DNA from: Chloracidobacterium sp.
GTDB lineage: Bacteria > Acidobacteriota > Blastocatellia > Pyrinomonadales > Pyrinomonadaceae
NCBI GenBank assembly: GCA_016711345.1
Contig: JADJTD010000001.1
Location: forward strand, 1,550,001 to 1,614,000
Reading direction: 5' to 3'
DNA: 64,000 nucleotides
The translations under genes and the position numbers were made by a program. Of the stretch, positions 52,346 to 61,784 are shown one piece after another (the stretch's first letter is position 1; each line of letters starts with the position of its first letter). The notes beneath the pieces were generated by a model that was not told the DNA's origin, did no database searches, and saw only the letters and a list, made by a program, of their open reading frames with translations.

Positions 52346-54160
52346 ATGGAGATATATTTTCAATTAATAAGCGATGCTGAGTCGCTTAAGAAGGCCGTTG
52401 ACGAGCTGAAGGAAGCTAAGTACATCGGCTTTGATGTCGAGACGACGGAGCTTGATCCTTATAAGGGCGAGCTGCGGCTGGTGCAGCTTTCGGACGGGAC
52501 GAAGACGAAGGTTATCGACCTCAGGAACTTTGGTAGCGGAAGGTGGGCGGCGAACGATGGACAATTGCCGGAAACCATAAAAAGGCTTAGAGCAAATCCC
52601 GATCTGGCGCCGCTGCGTGAGCTGCTTGCGTCGACGAAGCAGGTCAAGATCGCGCATAATGCGAAGTTTGATACGAAGTGGGTGCGGCATCATTTGGGTA
52701 TTGAGGTCGGGGCGATTTACGACACTTATCTGGCGAGCGTTTTGATCAAGGCGGGCGAAGGCGAGCGGCGGCATGGACTCGCTGATGTTGTTCAATTTTT
52801 TCTTGGGCGAACGCTCGATAAGACCGAGCAGGTCAGCAATTGGGCGGCAGACGAACTGACGCATTCGCAGATCGAATATGCCGCACGCGACGCGGCGATC
52901 ATGCCTGAGGTGCGTGAGAAGCTGGACGAGCGAATTGCTCTCGACGGCCTCGCAGAGGTTCTAAAACTTGAAAACGAATGCGTGATGCCGATCGCCAAGA
53001 TGGAGTTGAACGGCTTTTATCTCGATCAGGAACGCTGGCGCGAGCAGCTTGGCATTGTGCAAAAGGCGCAGGCGAAGTTTGCCGATGAGCTGCAAGATAT
53101 GTTGTCGGCGGGCGTCGCGCAGGCTTCGCTGTTTGGGCGGGCTGAGATCAATCTTGATTCGCAGGCGCAGGTAACGGATGCACTTGTCGGGCTTGGGATT
53201 CCGATGCCGAACACGACGCGGGCTTGGGAACTGCAGCCGCTTGCGGAAAAATATCCGCCGGTCGCAAAGCTGCTCGAATACCGAACCGTCGCTAAGGCAT
53301 CATCGAGTTTTGGTGAGAACATACTCGAATTTATCGAGCCTGCGACGGGACGAATTCACGCAGACTTTCGACAGATAGGCGCTCCGACCGGACGATTTTC
53401 GTGTTCGAGCCCGAACCTGCAGCAGATACCGCACGAAGCGGAATATCGACGGTGCTTTCGCGCGCCGGATGGACGAATGCTTGTGATCGCAGACTATTCG
53501 CAGATCGAACTGCGGATCTTGGCGGACATTTCTGAAGACAAAAATTTTATTGAGGCTTTTGCGAGCGGGCAGGATTTTCACTCGGCGACGGCGGCTCAGG
53601 TCTTTGGTATCAAGGCAGAAGATGTTACGCCAGATCAGCGATCGTTTGCCAAGCGTTTGAATTTTGGCGTGGTTTACGGGCTGGGTGCGTCGCGGTTTGC
53701 GATGATGACCGGCTTAACGCAAACTCAGGCCGAAGAAACCTTGCGGCGATATTTTGCGACATATCCGATGATGGATAAATGGCTCCGCGATCAGTCAAAG
53801 AACGTGCTGACCGAGCGTTCGGCCCGGACAAGATCAGGGCGGCTGGCTCGTATGACCTTTGACGAAAACGACCGCGGCTCGATCGGCGCCGTGCAGCGTT
53901 ACGCCAAAAATATGCCGATACAAGGCACTTCGGCAGACATCCTAAAACGCGCCTTACGCCTGCTGCATGATGACATCCGCGAGACTTCGGCAAAGCTCGT
54001 CAATATTGTTCACGATGAAATTGTAGTTGAATGCGATGCGGCAGATGCTGAACAAACCGCTAAGAAACTAGAATCAGCTATGCTTCGCGCGGGGGAGCAA
54101 TATCTTTCACGAGTGCCTGTAAAGGTTGATGTTCACATTGCGGACGAGTGGGCGAAGTAA
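52346..54160 (+). CDS. Family A DNA polymerase with 3'-5' exonuclease, no 5' nuclease domain
   Basis: 604 residues, compared with about 900 for PolA, since the N-terminal 5'-nuclease domain is absent. DEDDy exonuclease: FDVETTELDPYKG near residue 28, AHNAKFDTKWVRHHL near 110, and HSQIEYAARDAAIM near 173 (Tyr plus Asp). Polymerase motifs A, B and C: VIADYSQIELRILADI near 381 (catalytic Asp), RSFAKRLNFGVVYGLG near 431 and LVNIVHDEIVVECDA near 554 (catalytic Asp). All catalytic residues are intact. The enzyme resembles the Klenow-like polymerases found beside PolA in several phyla, perhaps for repair or gap filling. Confidence 0.92.
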   Translation: MEIYFQLISDAESLKKAVDELKEAKYIGFDVETTELDPYKGELRLVQLSDGTKTKVIDLRNFGSGRWAANDGQLPETIKRLRANPDLAPLRELLASTKQVKIAHNAKFDTKWVRHHLGIEVGAIYDTYLASVLIKAGEGERRHGLADVVQFFLGRTLDKTEQVSNWAADELTHSQIEYAARDAAIMPEVREKLDERIALDGLAEVLKLENECVMPIAKMELNGFYLDQERWREQLGIVQKAQAKFADELQDMLSAGVAQASLFGRAEINLDSQAQVTDALVGLGIPMPNTTRAWELQPLAEKYPPVAKLLEYRTVAKASSSFGENILEFIEPATGRIHADFRQIGAPTGRFSCSSPNLQQIPHEAEYRRCFRAPDGRMLVIADYSQIELRILADISEDKNFIEAFASGQDFHSATAAQVFGIKAEDVTPDQRSFAKRLNFGVVYGLGASRFAMMTGLTQTQAEETLRRYFATYPMMDKWLRDQSKNVLTERSARTRSGRLARMTFDENDRGSIGAVQRYAKNMPIQGTSADILKRALRLLHDDIRETSAKLVNIVHDEIVVECDAADAEQTAKKLESAMLRAGEQYLSRVPVKVDVHIADEWAK

Positions 54161-54172
54161 AGTAGTCAGCAA

Positions 54173-54949
54173 TCAGGGAACATAGTTATAGACAATTATT
54201 CCTGATACTTTGACTGGTTGCCCTGAAAGAAGAGTTGGCGTAAATTTTGAGCTACAAGCCGCAATCTCGGACGACCGTCGAAGCAATGGATGGCCTGAAA
54301 AAGCTTCGGCAGAATACATGCTCCCATCTTCAAGTATCACCACTTGAACAGATACGGCGCCGCCTGCACGAATAGCTTTTGCAGCAGCTGGGTAGGGCGG
54401 TTTGGCGAGAGACATTGCCTTACCGTTTAGAACACCGCCCCCCACGGTTTTTGGTGATAAGGATGGATCCCCATTCTGCCCTTCGGTTAACTTTTCAGTT
54501 GGCTCAGCACTGCCCGCAAAAGCAACTTTCATAGAATCCTCTTTCGACTGTTTAGTAGGCGGAGTAGTGAAGAGATAGTTGATTCGTCCATTGACGCTGA
54601 CAGGTTTTTCATTCACCAACGCCGGTTTAAATTCAGCCTTTTTTGCGGCGTTTGTTGCAGCGAGCCTGAGAGCGAGAACACTTGGTGTGGTGACTGATTG
54701 GCACACTGGATAAGGGCCGTCAGCGCCACCAGTCGTCACGTGCCCATTTTCATCAACTGTTACGATTACAGAGACGCGACCGCCGAGTCCTGCTTTTTTT
54801 GCATCTTTCGGGTACTCAGGCAATGGTAACTTGATCTTGGTCGGCTGAGCCTCGCCGAGGAAATAAGGCTCGACTGTTATGCTCTTTTCTTGGGCGAAAA
54901 GATTTATGACCGAGAGTGCAGCGATGCTGGCGAGTATGATCAATCTCAT
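54173..54949 (-). CDS. Periplasmic protein with two TonB C-terminal-like domains
   Basis: 258 residues. Signal peptide MRLIILASIAALSVINLFAQ. Two TonB-C-like modules are seen: LPEYPKDAKKAGLGGRVSVI to AALNEK-type end (about residues 45-135), and KPPYPAAAKAIRAGGAVSVQ to VSGIIVYNYVP (about 175-258). Classic TonB has a membrane anchor, a Pro-rich spacer and one C-terminal domain. Here there is no anchor beyond the signal peptide and the spacer is short, so it may be an envelope binding protein rather than an energy transducer. Confidence 0.75.
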   Translation of the reverse strand: MRLIILASIAALSVINLFAQEKSITVEPYFLGEAQPTKIKLPLPEYPKDAKKAGLGGRVSVIVTVDENGHVTTGGADGPYPVCQSVTTPSVLALRLAATNAAKKAEFKPALVNEKPVSVNGRINYLFTTPPTKQSKEDSMKVAFAGSAEPTEKLTEGQNGDPSLSPKTVGGGVLNGKAMSLAKPPYPAAAKAIRAGGAVSVQVVILEDGSMYSAEAFSGHPLLRRSSEIAACSSKFTPTLLSGQPVKVSGIIVYNYVP

Positions 54950-55005
54950 GGCTTCATCTCAAGCTTTTTAAGTATGCCAAAAAATTCCGTGTCGCCGCGG
55001 ATCCA

Positions 55006-55034
55006 AGAACCCAGTCGCTATCGCTCCCGGTTCT
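55006..55034. repeat. Short dispersed inverted repeat
   Basis: AGAACC (55006-55011) and GGTTCT (55029-55034) flank CAGTCGCTATCGCTCCC. The core is related to the in-frame copy at 18436-18465. It lies directly after the zinc-ribbon gene. Confidence 0.45.
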
Positions 55035-55036
55035 GA

Positions 55037-55768
55037 CTAGGACGCGCTGGCTTCGGCGCCGCGTTTGGGCATGTACATTATTCGTGAGCAGTTTTCGCAG
55101 ACGATGATCTCGTCGCCTTTTTTCACGTTCACCTGGACCTGCGGACGAAGGTGTATAAAGCACGCGCTGCAGGCACCGTTGACAACTTCGGCAACGGCGA
55201 TGCCGTCGCGGCTGCGTTGGGCGAGGCGGTCGTAAACCGAGGCAAGACGAGCAGGAAGCGTGTCGAAAGCCGTCTTGCGATGGCCGGTTTCCTTATCGAA
55301 TTCAGCCTTATCTACCGCAATTGTCTTGTCAAATTCTTTTAAGGCTGCAGCCCGTTTGCTGTCGAGCGTGTTGATCTCATCGGCACGTTCCTCGAGTTCT
55401 TTTTCAACGCCTTCGAGAGTTTCCATTATCTCGACGACCGTTGTCTCAAAAGCCGTGATCTGTTTTTGAAGCGCATCGGTCTCACGCATTGCGGTCTCGT
55501 ACTCTTTTGAGTTTTGCGCGTGTTTGAGGTTGCGTTCCGCACGTTCGAAATAGGTCTTGTTTTCGGCTATTTGCTTTTCGAGATCGGCCCGCTTTGTATT
55601 GAGATCGTCGCGGCGGGTTTGAATTTCGCGTATAGAAAAGGCGTGCTGTTCAAACTCCTGTTCAATCTCTGCACGCCGCGTTTCTGCTGTCTCAAGCAAC
55701 TGTTTTAACCTTCGAAGATTAGTATCCGTCTTCTGAAGTTCTATCAATTTATCAAGTTCTGCGATCAC
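55037..55768 (-). CDS. Coiled-coil protein with C4 zinc ribbon (CT398-like)
   Basis: 243 residues, GTG start 55768 with AAGGGG about 11 bases upstream. A long antiparallel coiled coil (residues about 5-180: RRLKQLLETAETRRAEIEQE, KRADLEKQIAENKTYFERAE) is followed by a C4 zinc ribbon (CSACF near 198 and CENCSRIMYMPKRG near 222). This CT398-like family is widespread but poorly understood; it has been linked to export apparatus or nucleic-acid binding. Second gene of a likely minus-strand unit 56358-54173. Confidence 0.85.
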   Translation of the reverse strand: MIAELDKLIELQKTDTNLRRLKQLLETAETRRAEIEQEFEQHAFSIREIQTRRDDLNTKRADLEKQIAENKTYFERAERNLKHAQNSKEYETAMRETDALQKQITAFETTVVEIMETLEGVEKELEERADEINTLDSKRAAALKEFDKTIAVDKAEFDKETGHRKTAFDTLPARLASVYDRLAQRSRDGIAVAEVVNGACSACFIHLRPQVQVNVKKGDEIIVCENCSRIMYMPKRGAEASAS

Positions 55769-55839
55769 CTTTGTTGAATCCCCTTTTAGAATAGCTAATC
55801 TTTCATATTATCTCATAGATGGCCGTTCGCCAAGTCTGC

Positions 55840-56358
55840 TCACTCTATGGGCCTTTTGTCGAGAAGAATGTCGAGATGGCGTTTTAGGGCGTGAGTGTCG
55901 GTAACCGCCTCGCCGTTGTCTATCCAATTAGGCAACGTTTCGCCGTGGACGAGGCGCAGCTCGGCACTCATCTTTGGCATGCCGAAATGCGTGAAACGTG
56001 CGTATGCCAAGGCTCCGTTGAGCATAATGCCGTCGCGGGGCGTTCGCGTCCAACCCGCTTCGACGGTCAAACATCTCACTCCGTAGCGAATCGTGAGGAG
56101 CGTACCGATCATATTCGAATTGCCGTGAGCAAAATCATGCGGCTCTTCGCGCTCGATGGCTAACGTTTTGTGTTCTCGAAGCTCTTGCCCCGCGATCTCG
56201 ACGACGGTATCGGTCAACCAGCCGACACCGGCACTGCGAACCGCGTCATTTGCAGCCTTTAGCCGCAGATAATCGGCAATGTCACGTTGGCCGGAAGCAA
56301 ACGCTTTTGCCGCAGCATCGCCAAGCATTTGTGACCAGACCTGATCGAGTTCAGTCAT
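55840..56358 (-). CDS. Conserved protein of unknown function
   Basis: 172 residues with no signal peptide (MTELDQVWSQMLGDAAAKAF...LLDKRPIE). A helical N-terminal third is followed by a beta-rich section (TLAIEREEPHDFAHGNSNMI, TIRYGVRCLTVEAGWTRTPR). I do not recognise the family. It is divergent from the TPR gene with a 71-base spacer and lies 71 bases upstream of the zinc-ribbon gene. Confidence 0.65.
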   Translation of the reverse strand: MTELDQVWSQMLGDAAAKAFASGQRDIADYLRLKAANDAVRSAGVGWLTDTVVEIAGQELREHKTLAIEREEPHDFAHGNSNMIGTLLTIRYGVRCLTVEAGWTRTPRDGIMLNGALAYARFTHFGMPKMSAELRLVHGETLPNWIDNGEAVTDTHALKRHLDILLDKRPIE

Positions 56359-56429
56359 AAGGCGAGGATAAGGTGCATCTCGTTAAAAGGCAATTTCGTG
56401 TTAAGATTTTGAAGCGGGCGACATATTTT

Positions 56430-59075
56430 ATGAGATTTTTGACGGCCATTTTTTTGCTGAGCCTACTTTTTACAGCGGCTTTTTCCCAATCCACTAAACC
56501 CAAACCTGCAACTCTCAAACCAACGACGGTTAAGCCAAAACCTTCGGCGACTCCGGCAAAGAAGCTAACCGAAAGTGCGGAATGGGACAAGGCCATCGCC
56601 GTCACCGACGCTAGTGAACGCATCAGGGTACTGAGAAAATTCGTTACGGCTTTTCCCAAGTCGACACACAATGCACAGGGGTTTGTGATGATCTCTACAG
56701 CTGAAGCCGGCCTCGGGAACGAGAAGTTGGCCGGAGGCGATGCGGAAGCCGCAATGAAGTTTATTCGCTCGGCTGTAAAGGACGCTCCAACACCTATTCC
56801 CGATCAGTTGTTTACCGATGCGCTTTCCAAATTTCCGGCCAATCTATATTTTCGCGGCCTGCGTAACGAAGGACTAGAGATCGCCAAGCTGTTGGAAAGC
56901 AAGGCTGAAACGAACGCAGTTCAATTGCTAAGCATCGCAGGCTTTTATCTCAGCATCGAGAACGGCACCGAAGCGAAACGTGTCGTTGAAAATATCATCA
57001 AGATAGATGCAAATTCATCTGCCGCGTATCAGACACTCGGACTCGCCAATCGCATTGAATTCAAGCTTGAGGAATCGTCCGCCGCGTACGCAAAGGCTTT
57101 CGAACTCGATCCGGAATCGCTGTCGGCACGACGCGGCCTTGCCGAAATGAAACGCTCGCTCGGACTGGCGGACGACGCCGTCTCGCTTTACCGTGAGATC
57201 CTGGCTAAAGAGGATGCAAATGTTCCTGCTCGGACGGGGTTGATCCTCGCATTATTTGATGCCGGAAAACGCGCTGACGCGGAAGTCGAATTGGCAAGAT
57301 CGCTTGAAGCCAATCCGAACAATGTCATGCTGCTTGCCGGTGCGGCGTATTGGTATGCGGCCCAAAATGAGGGAGCACGCACGATCGAATTGGCACAAAA
57401 AGCGCTTGATACTGATCCGCGTTTTATCTGGTCGCACATTGCGATGGCTCGCGGGCTATTGAGCCAAAACAAACCAGTTGCCGCCGAACGGCTATTGCTT
57501 ACGGCACGAAAATACGGCAACTTCCCTACTTTGGAGTATGAGATCGCTTCGGCGAGGCTTGCCGCCGGATTATATCGTGAAGCGGCTGAGGAACTATCAA
57601 AAAGTTTCTCGATCAAAGACGGCTCTATACACGTTGATCTAGGCGGCCGCACTCGTTCCGAGGCAAAGAACTTTACGGAGTTATTAGCGGCTGAACGAAA
57701 GGCGAGCCTTTTTACGCCGACGGCTGCGGACAATGCCGACAACGCCGATCAGCTAAAGGCATTGCTCGAATTTGAACAAGAACTAAAGTCACCAGAGCCT
57801 AAGGCTGATGTTGCAGCAGCAGCCGCTGATGATCTCATTCGCGGCGACGACAAAATGAAATTGCACAGGCAAATATTTGCGGCGTCTGCGCTTTTGGAGA
57901 AAAAAATTGCACTGTCAAAAGTAATTGAAATTACGAGATCTGCACCGTCAAACCTAGACGCCGGTTTGGATGTCGCCGATCCGTCTATCGCAGTGATGGC
58001 AGCCGAACTTTATGAAGATCGCGCGATCGCAGCGGCTAGCGGGCGGTATATCAATGTTCCAAGTGTACCGCGGTCGACGCTCTCTTCAGTTTTGCGAGGA
58101 CGTATTGAGGAGATCGCCGGTTGGGCCTCATTTCAGTTGGACGACAACGCTAAGGCAGTCTTGTCTTTGAAACGTGCGGTCGGTGTTTTGCCTGCAAACA
58201 GCGCATGGTGGCGTTCAAGCACATGGCGTTTGGGAACCGCACTTGCCGCCAGCGGAAACGATGCGGAAGCACTCGAGGCATACATAAAGAGTTATAAAAG
58301 CTCATCTCCTGACATTATTCGTTACAGCACGATCGAAGCAGTCTATAAACGCGTGAAAGGAAGCACGCTTGGATTGGAGGAGATCATTGGCCCCAATCCT
58401 TCGCTGCCTGCCAAGACTGAAACGGTGGCACAAAAGCCGGAACCAACGCCGGTGGCTTCGCTGGTTATTCCTGTAATGGCCGCGACGACGCCAACTACAG
58501 AGGCAGTTGCTTTTGCTTCGCCCACGGTAGAGAACACAACGGTATCGTCGCTGACATCGACAGCCACAACCGAGGCGATGCCAGAGAGCGTAGTTCAGCA
58601 GACGCCATTGGAAACTCCTAAGATGGCTCCGACCGAAGCTGCTAAACCGACAACGACGCCGACTGCGAAACCGAAGGAACTTTTTCCTCCGGTGGTTATC
58701 ACGATCCCTGCGGCTGAAAACTCTAAAACCGTCCCTAAAGTTGAAGCGACTGCCGAACAAACGCCAACAGTGGCATTGGTTCCGACGCCCGAGATCAAGC
58801 CATGTACGCTTACCGTTGACAAAGAAAATGTACCTATCAAAAACAACGAAGGTATTTCGGCAGTGATCGTTAAAGGCGAAGGAAATGAGGAGCTTGTAGA
58901 ATTAAAGGCCGTATCTAATGATCCAGAAGATCTAAGCATCAAGCGTGAGGTGATCGAAGGTTTGACGACGCAGGCTCTGTTTGTGGTGCGTTCTATTAGC
59001 TCAAAGACCGGTGATTACAAGATCACTTTCGAGATGCCGTGCGGCAAAAAAGAGATCACTGTGAAAGTGCAGTAG
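56430..59075 (+). CDS. Secreted TPR-repeat protein with Thr/Pro-rich linker
   Basis: Start ATG 56430 (a frame to 56373 adds 19 residues); 881 residues. Signal peptide MRFLTAIFLLSLLFTAAFSQ, then a Pro/Lys-rich stretch (STKPKPATLKPTTVKPKP). At least eight TPR-like helix pairs run from about residue 130 to 420 (YQTLGLANRIEFKLEESSAA, DPESLSARRGLAEMKRSLGL, NPNNVMLLAGAAYWYAAQNE), with more at 560-640. A Thr/Pro/Glu linker follows (about 670-790) and then a small beta domain (CTLTVDKENVPIKNNEGISA to the C-terminus with CGKKEITVKVQ). It is a probable periplasmic scaffold; its 3' end overlaps the O-antigen ligase gene by 20 bases tail to tail. Confidence 0.8.
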   Translation: MRFLTAIFLLSLLFTAAFSQSTKPKPATLKPTTVKPKPSATPAKKLTESAEWDKAIAVTDASERIRVLRKFVTAFPKSTHNAQGFVMISTAEAGLGNEKLAGGDAEAAMKFIRSAVKDAPTPIPDQLFTDALSKFPANLYFRGLRNEGLEIAKLLESKAETNAVQLLSIAGFYLSIENGTEAKRVVENIIKIDANSSAAYQTLGLANRIEFKLEESSAAYAKAFELDPESLSARRGLAEMKRSLGLADDAVSLYREILAKEDANVPARTGLILALFDAGKRADAEVELARSLEANPNNVMLLAGAAYWYAAQNEGARTIELAQKALDTDPRFIWSHIAMARGLLSQNKPVAAERLLLTARKYGNFPTLEYEIASARLAAGLYREAAEELSKSFSIKDGSIHVDLGGRTRSEAKNFTELLAAERKASLFTPTAADNADNADQLKALLEFEQELKSPEPKADVAAAAADDLIRGDDKMKLHRQIFAASALLEKKIALSKVIEITRSAPSNLDAGLDVADPSIAVMAAELYEDRAIAAASGRYINVPSVPRSTLSSVLRGRIEEIAGWASFQLDDNAKAVLSLKRAVGVLPANSAWWRSSTWRLGTALAASGNDAEALEAYIKSYKSSSPDIIRYSTIEAVYKRVKGSTLGLEEIIGPNPSLPAKTETVAQKPEPTPVASLVIPVMAATTPTTEAVAFASPTVENTTVSSLTSTATTEAMPESVVQQTPLETPKMAPTEAAKPTTTPTAKPKELFPPVVITIPAAENSKTVPKVEATAEQTPTVALVPTPEIKPCTLTVDKENVPIKNNEGISAVIVKGEGNEELVELKAVSNDPEDLSIKREVIEGLTTQALFVVRSISSKTGDYKITFEMPCGKKEITVKVQ

Positions 59076-60483
59076 TGGAACGGCGGCGTCTGGAAGTTTC
59101 AGAATGGTTTGTTTTAATAGAGACCGTGGCGAGAGCGCAGAGAAGCAAAAAGAAAAAAGCGTTTGACGGCGTTCGCATCGGAAAATCAAAGAAACTGTGG
59201 ATCAAGATTCCAAAACAACCTGCCAACGCTCCGATCGCAACATCTCGACGCATGCCGTGAGCATTTGAGATCGTTTTAAGGCCTTGTCTAAACAGAAAGT
59301 AGATAAACGTTGCAACGCATAGAAAGCCGGCAATGCCTGCGTCAGCCAGCATTTGCAGGTACTCGTTATGTGCCTGTTCGACGCGAAATTGGCCGCTCCA
59401 TGTATCGTGTTTTGTAAACGCCATTCCAAATGCTTCGAGGCCGGCGCCGAGTATAGGATGTTCGAAAAAGATGCGAACTGCTATCGCCCAAAAGTGGCTT
59501 CGGCCATTTGAAACACCGTCCTGAATATTGGTAACGCCCAGCCCGCGAACTAATGAATCGTTGCCGCCGAGAAATAATACAAGCCCAAATACTACAAAGA
59601 TCAAAGCAATGGCAACCGCAGCGACGGCAACTTTCTGTTGAATGGAGCTTCCTTCCGAAGTGGAACGTTTGTCCTTTGACCATCGACCGGAAAAGAAATT
59701 TATCAAGACAGCAAATGCCGTAACAGAAATAATGCCGAGCACGCCGCCGCGCGAACTTGTCAATACGATGGCGGATAACATTACGACTAATGCGATCGCG
59801 AGCAGTATTTTTTTGCCCTTCGCTGTTCTCTTTCCGAAAAGCAGGCCGATGGTAAGCCCGGCGGTCATTTCCATGAACGAAGCGAAATGATGCTGATTGA
59901 CGAACGGTCCAAACGGTATCGCTTGAGGCGTTGCACGAAGACCGTATATGCCGTCAGGATTAGCGAGGCGTTGTAGGATGCCGAAAAATGCCATCGCTGC
60001 GCCAAAAATTATCACCATCAGAAACGTCTTTTTTAACCGGCTTTCGTTATTAATGAAGGTAAGACAGGACGCAAAAAAGACGATATAAATGACGAGATGA
60101 AGCAGGAAAAATCGAGTGGCGTAAGGGTCGAGTGAAAGCGCGCGCGATGCAGGAATGCCGAGTTCAACCGAAACGCTGCCAAGCGGCAAAAGCTGAATGA
60201 TCCCTATTAACAGCAGACCAATCATTGGTATTTGCATTGCGCTCGGAGCGAGCAGAAAGCCTTTACCTTTCCACGCTTCTGCAAGCCATAGCAGAACGAT
60301 TACAGCTCCAAACATGGTGATGAAAACCCACGTCACCTTATCGACAGCACCAAAGAGGATCGTCGAAAAGATCGGAACGATGCAAAGCAGTACAAAAATC
60401 GCCGAGCTGACGCGCGACGACTTGTTGCCAATGATCACATTCTCGGCATAGATAGATCTTTTGTTCTCGTGTGAATCGTTCAT
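59056..60483 (-). CDS. O-antigen ligase/polymerase (Wzy/WaaL-like)
   Basis: Start ATG 60483 (MNDSHENKRS), only 4 bases after the upstream gene ends; a longer frame to 60570 would overlap that gene. 475 residues and about 11-12 membrane segments. The Wzy_C-type signature is present: HFWAIAVRIFFEHPILGAGLEAFGMAF near residue 350 and RVEQAHNEYLQMLADAGIAG near 385 (the EQAHNEYL motif of ligases). A periplasmic loop with catalytic arginine is inferred. It should polymerise or ligate surface polysaccharide repeat units. Last gene of the cluster entering from the right edge. Confidence 0.9.
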   Translation of the reverse strand: MNDSHENKRSIYAENVIIGNKSSRVSSAIFVLLCIVPIFSTILFGAVDKVTWVFITMFGAVIVLLWLAEAWKGKGFLLAPSAMQIPMIGLLLIGIIQLLPLGSVSVELGIPASRALSLDPYATRFFLLHLVIYIVFFASCLTFINNESRLKKTFLMVIIFGAAMAFFGILQRLANPDGIYGLRATPQAIPFGPFVNQHHFASFMEMTAGLTIGLLFGKRTAKGKKILLAIALVVMLSAIVLTSSRGGVLGIISVTAFAVLINFFSGRWSKDKRSTSEGSSIQQKVAVAAVAIALIFVVFGLVLFLGGNDSLVRGLGVTNIQDGVSNGRSHFWAIAVRIFFEHPILGAGLEAFGMAFTKHDTWSGQFRVEQAHNEYLQMLADAGIAGFLCVATFIYFLFRQGLKTISNAHGMRRDVAIGALAGCFGILIHSFFDFPMRTPSNAFFFLLLCALATVSIKTNHSETSRRRRSTTALSQ

Positions 60484-60487
60484 GTCT

Positions 60488-61777
60488 TCATAAACGCCGC
60501 AGTGAAATATCGTCAAACGCCATGCTCCCGTTCGTCGGGCATGACGGCCCATTACAGCCCTCTCGAACAAGACGGACTATCACGCCGTCACTGTCAGCCG
60601 GCATCATGAATCTGACACGAAGCGGCATCCAATCCGGTGCAGGCACCGCAGCTAGCGTAGCGGCAATAGGAGCATTCGTCAGTGCGTTCACGATCTCCCA
60701 TTTTATGCTCGCCGTGGTCTTAAGATCCGATCTGTAAAAGGCCTCAAATTCATATTCCGCACCGGGAACGACCGCAACCGTCTGTGAAACCGAGCGAAAA
60801 GCAGCCGTTTCAAAGCTGTTGAAGATCAACCACAAACTGTACTTGCCGCCATGTGTTTCGGTTTCGCTCAGAGCTATCTGTGGTTGTGCTCCCTCAGCTA
60901 TCTGCCACTCGAACAATGCAGCGTTCCTGATCTTCACTCCGGCCTCAAATCCGCCGTTTGATACTTGTCCTACCGTCGGTTTTTCGCCTTCGTTTGTTCG
61001 CATTCCCGATGCCACGCCGGCTGCTAAACTAAATTTTCGAGCTGCCGCAAATTTTTCAATGAGATCGTCACCAAGCTTTTTGAACTTTGTACCTCTGTCA
61101 CCTTCGGAGAGCTTTGACCATGCTGTGAAAGCGGCTTCAAATTGCAACTGATTTGCCAATGCGCCGGCTAGTGCCGCATTGGTAACATCGTTGTCTCCCA
61201 GACTTCGCTGAACCTGTCCTAGATCGTTATCAAAGATCTGCAACGCGGTCGTCACAGCCGGTTGGGCGTAGTCAGAATTTGCCGCGGCGGCTTTCGCTAT
61301 TAGAGCAAATCCTTCCTCATTCTTTCCTTGTCGGATCAGCGAATTGCCGCAAGCCCATTGGACCGGCGCATAATTTGGGGCAAGCTGCAGAGCTCGCGCA
61401 TATGCAGCCTGTGCACCTTCTGTATCACCATTGAGACTGCGCGCCTTGCCGAGGTCAATCCACGCTAAATAGTTGTATGGCGAGAGTGCGGCCGCCGACT
61501 CATATTCGCTTAGTGATCTAGTCAGATCGCCAGGATCGAAGGTTTTTTGATAGATGCGCGCAGCAGTAAGATGTGTTTGCGGATCGCTCGGGGCCATTTG
61601 TGTCAGCCAATCGGCGACCGGTTTGAACTCTGCTCGTTTTGTGTCGAGACGCGACGAGACAGCATTGGCAAAATTCCATTTGATAAAGAACCACGCGGTA
61701 ATAACACACAATAGAGCTGCCGCTATCAACACGATACGGCCAAGGCGAGGTTCAAATTTGATGATCTTTAGTGACAA
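60488..61777 (-). CDS. Membrane-anchored TPR protein of the polysaccharide cluster, with C-terminal beta-sandwich
   Basis: 429 residues, TTG start 61777 (no nearby ATG). One N-terminal membrane helix (IVLIAAALLCVITAWFFI), then TPRs in the first half (YNYLAWIDLGKARSLNGDTE, GAQAAYARALQLAPNYAPVQ). The C-terminal part from about 270 (GGFEAGVKIRNAALFEWQIA, VVPGAEYEFEAFYRSDLKT, AFDDISLRRL) is a carbohydrate-binding-module-like jelly roll. TPR plus glycan-binding architecture between the WecA-CapD fusion and the ligase suggests an assembly factor in exopolysaccharide export. Confidence 0.78.
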   Translation of the reverse strand: MSLKIIKFEPRLGRIVLIAAALLCVITAWFFIKWNFANAVSSRLDTKRAEFKPVADWLTQMAPSDPQTHLTAARIYQKTFDPGDLTRSLSEYESAAALSPYNYLAWIDLGKARSLNGDTEGAQAAYARALQLAPNYAPVQWACGNSLIRQGKNEEGFALIAKAAAANSDYAQPAVTTALQIFDNDLGQVQRSLGDNDVTNAALAGALANQLQFEAAFTAWSKLSEGDRGTKFKKLGDDLIEKFAAARKFSLAAGVASGMRTNEGEKPTVGQVSNGGFEAGVKIRNAALFEWQIAEGAQPQIALSETETHGGKYSLWLIFNSFETAAFRSVSQTVAVVPGAEYEFEAFYRSDLKTTASIKWEIVNALTNAPIAATLAAVPAPDWMPLRVRFMMPADSDGVIVRLVREGCNGPSCPTNGSMAFDDISLRRL

Positions 61778-61784
61778 GCTCTTA

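Noticed and set aside
59056..59075. 20-base tail-to-tail overlap of two genes taken as special regulation
   Set aside because: Convergent 3' overlaps of this size are ordinary in dense genomes.
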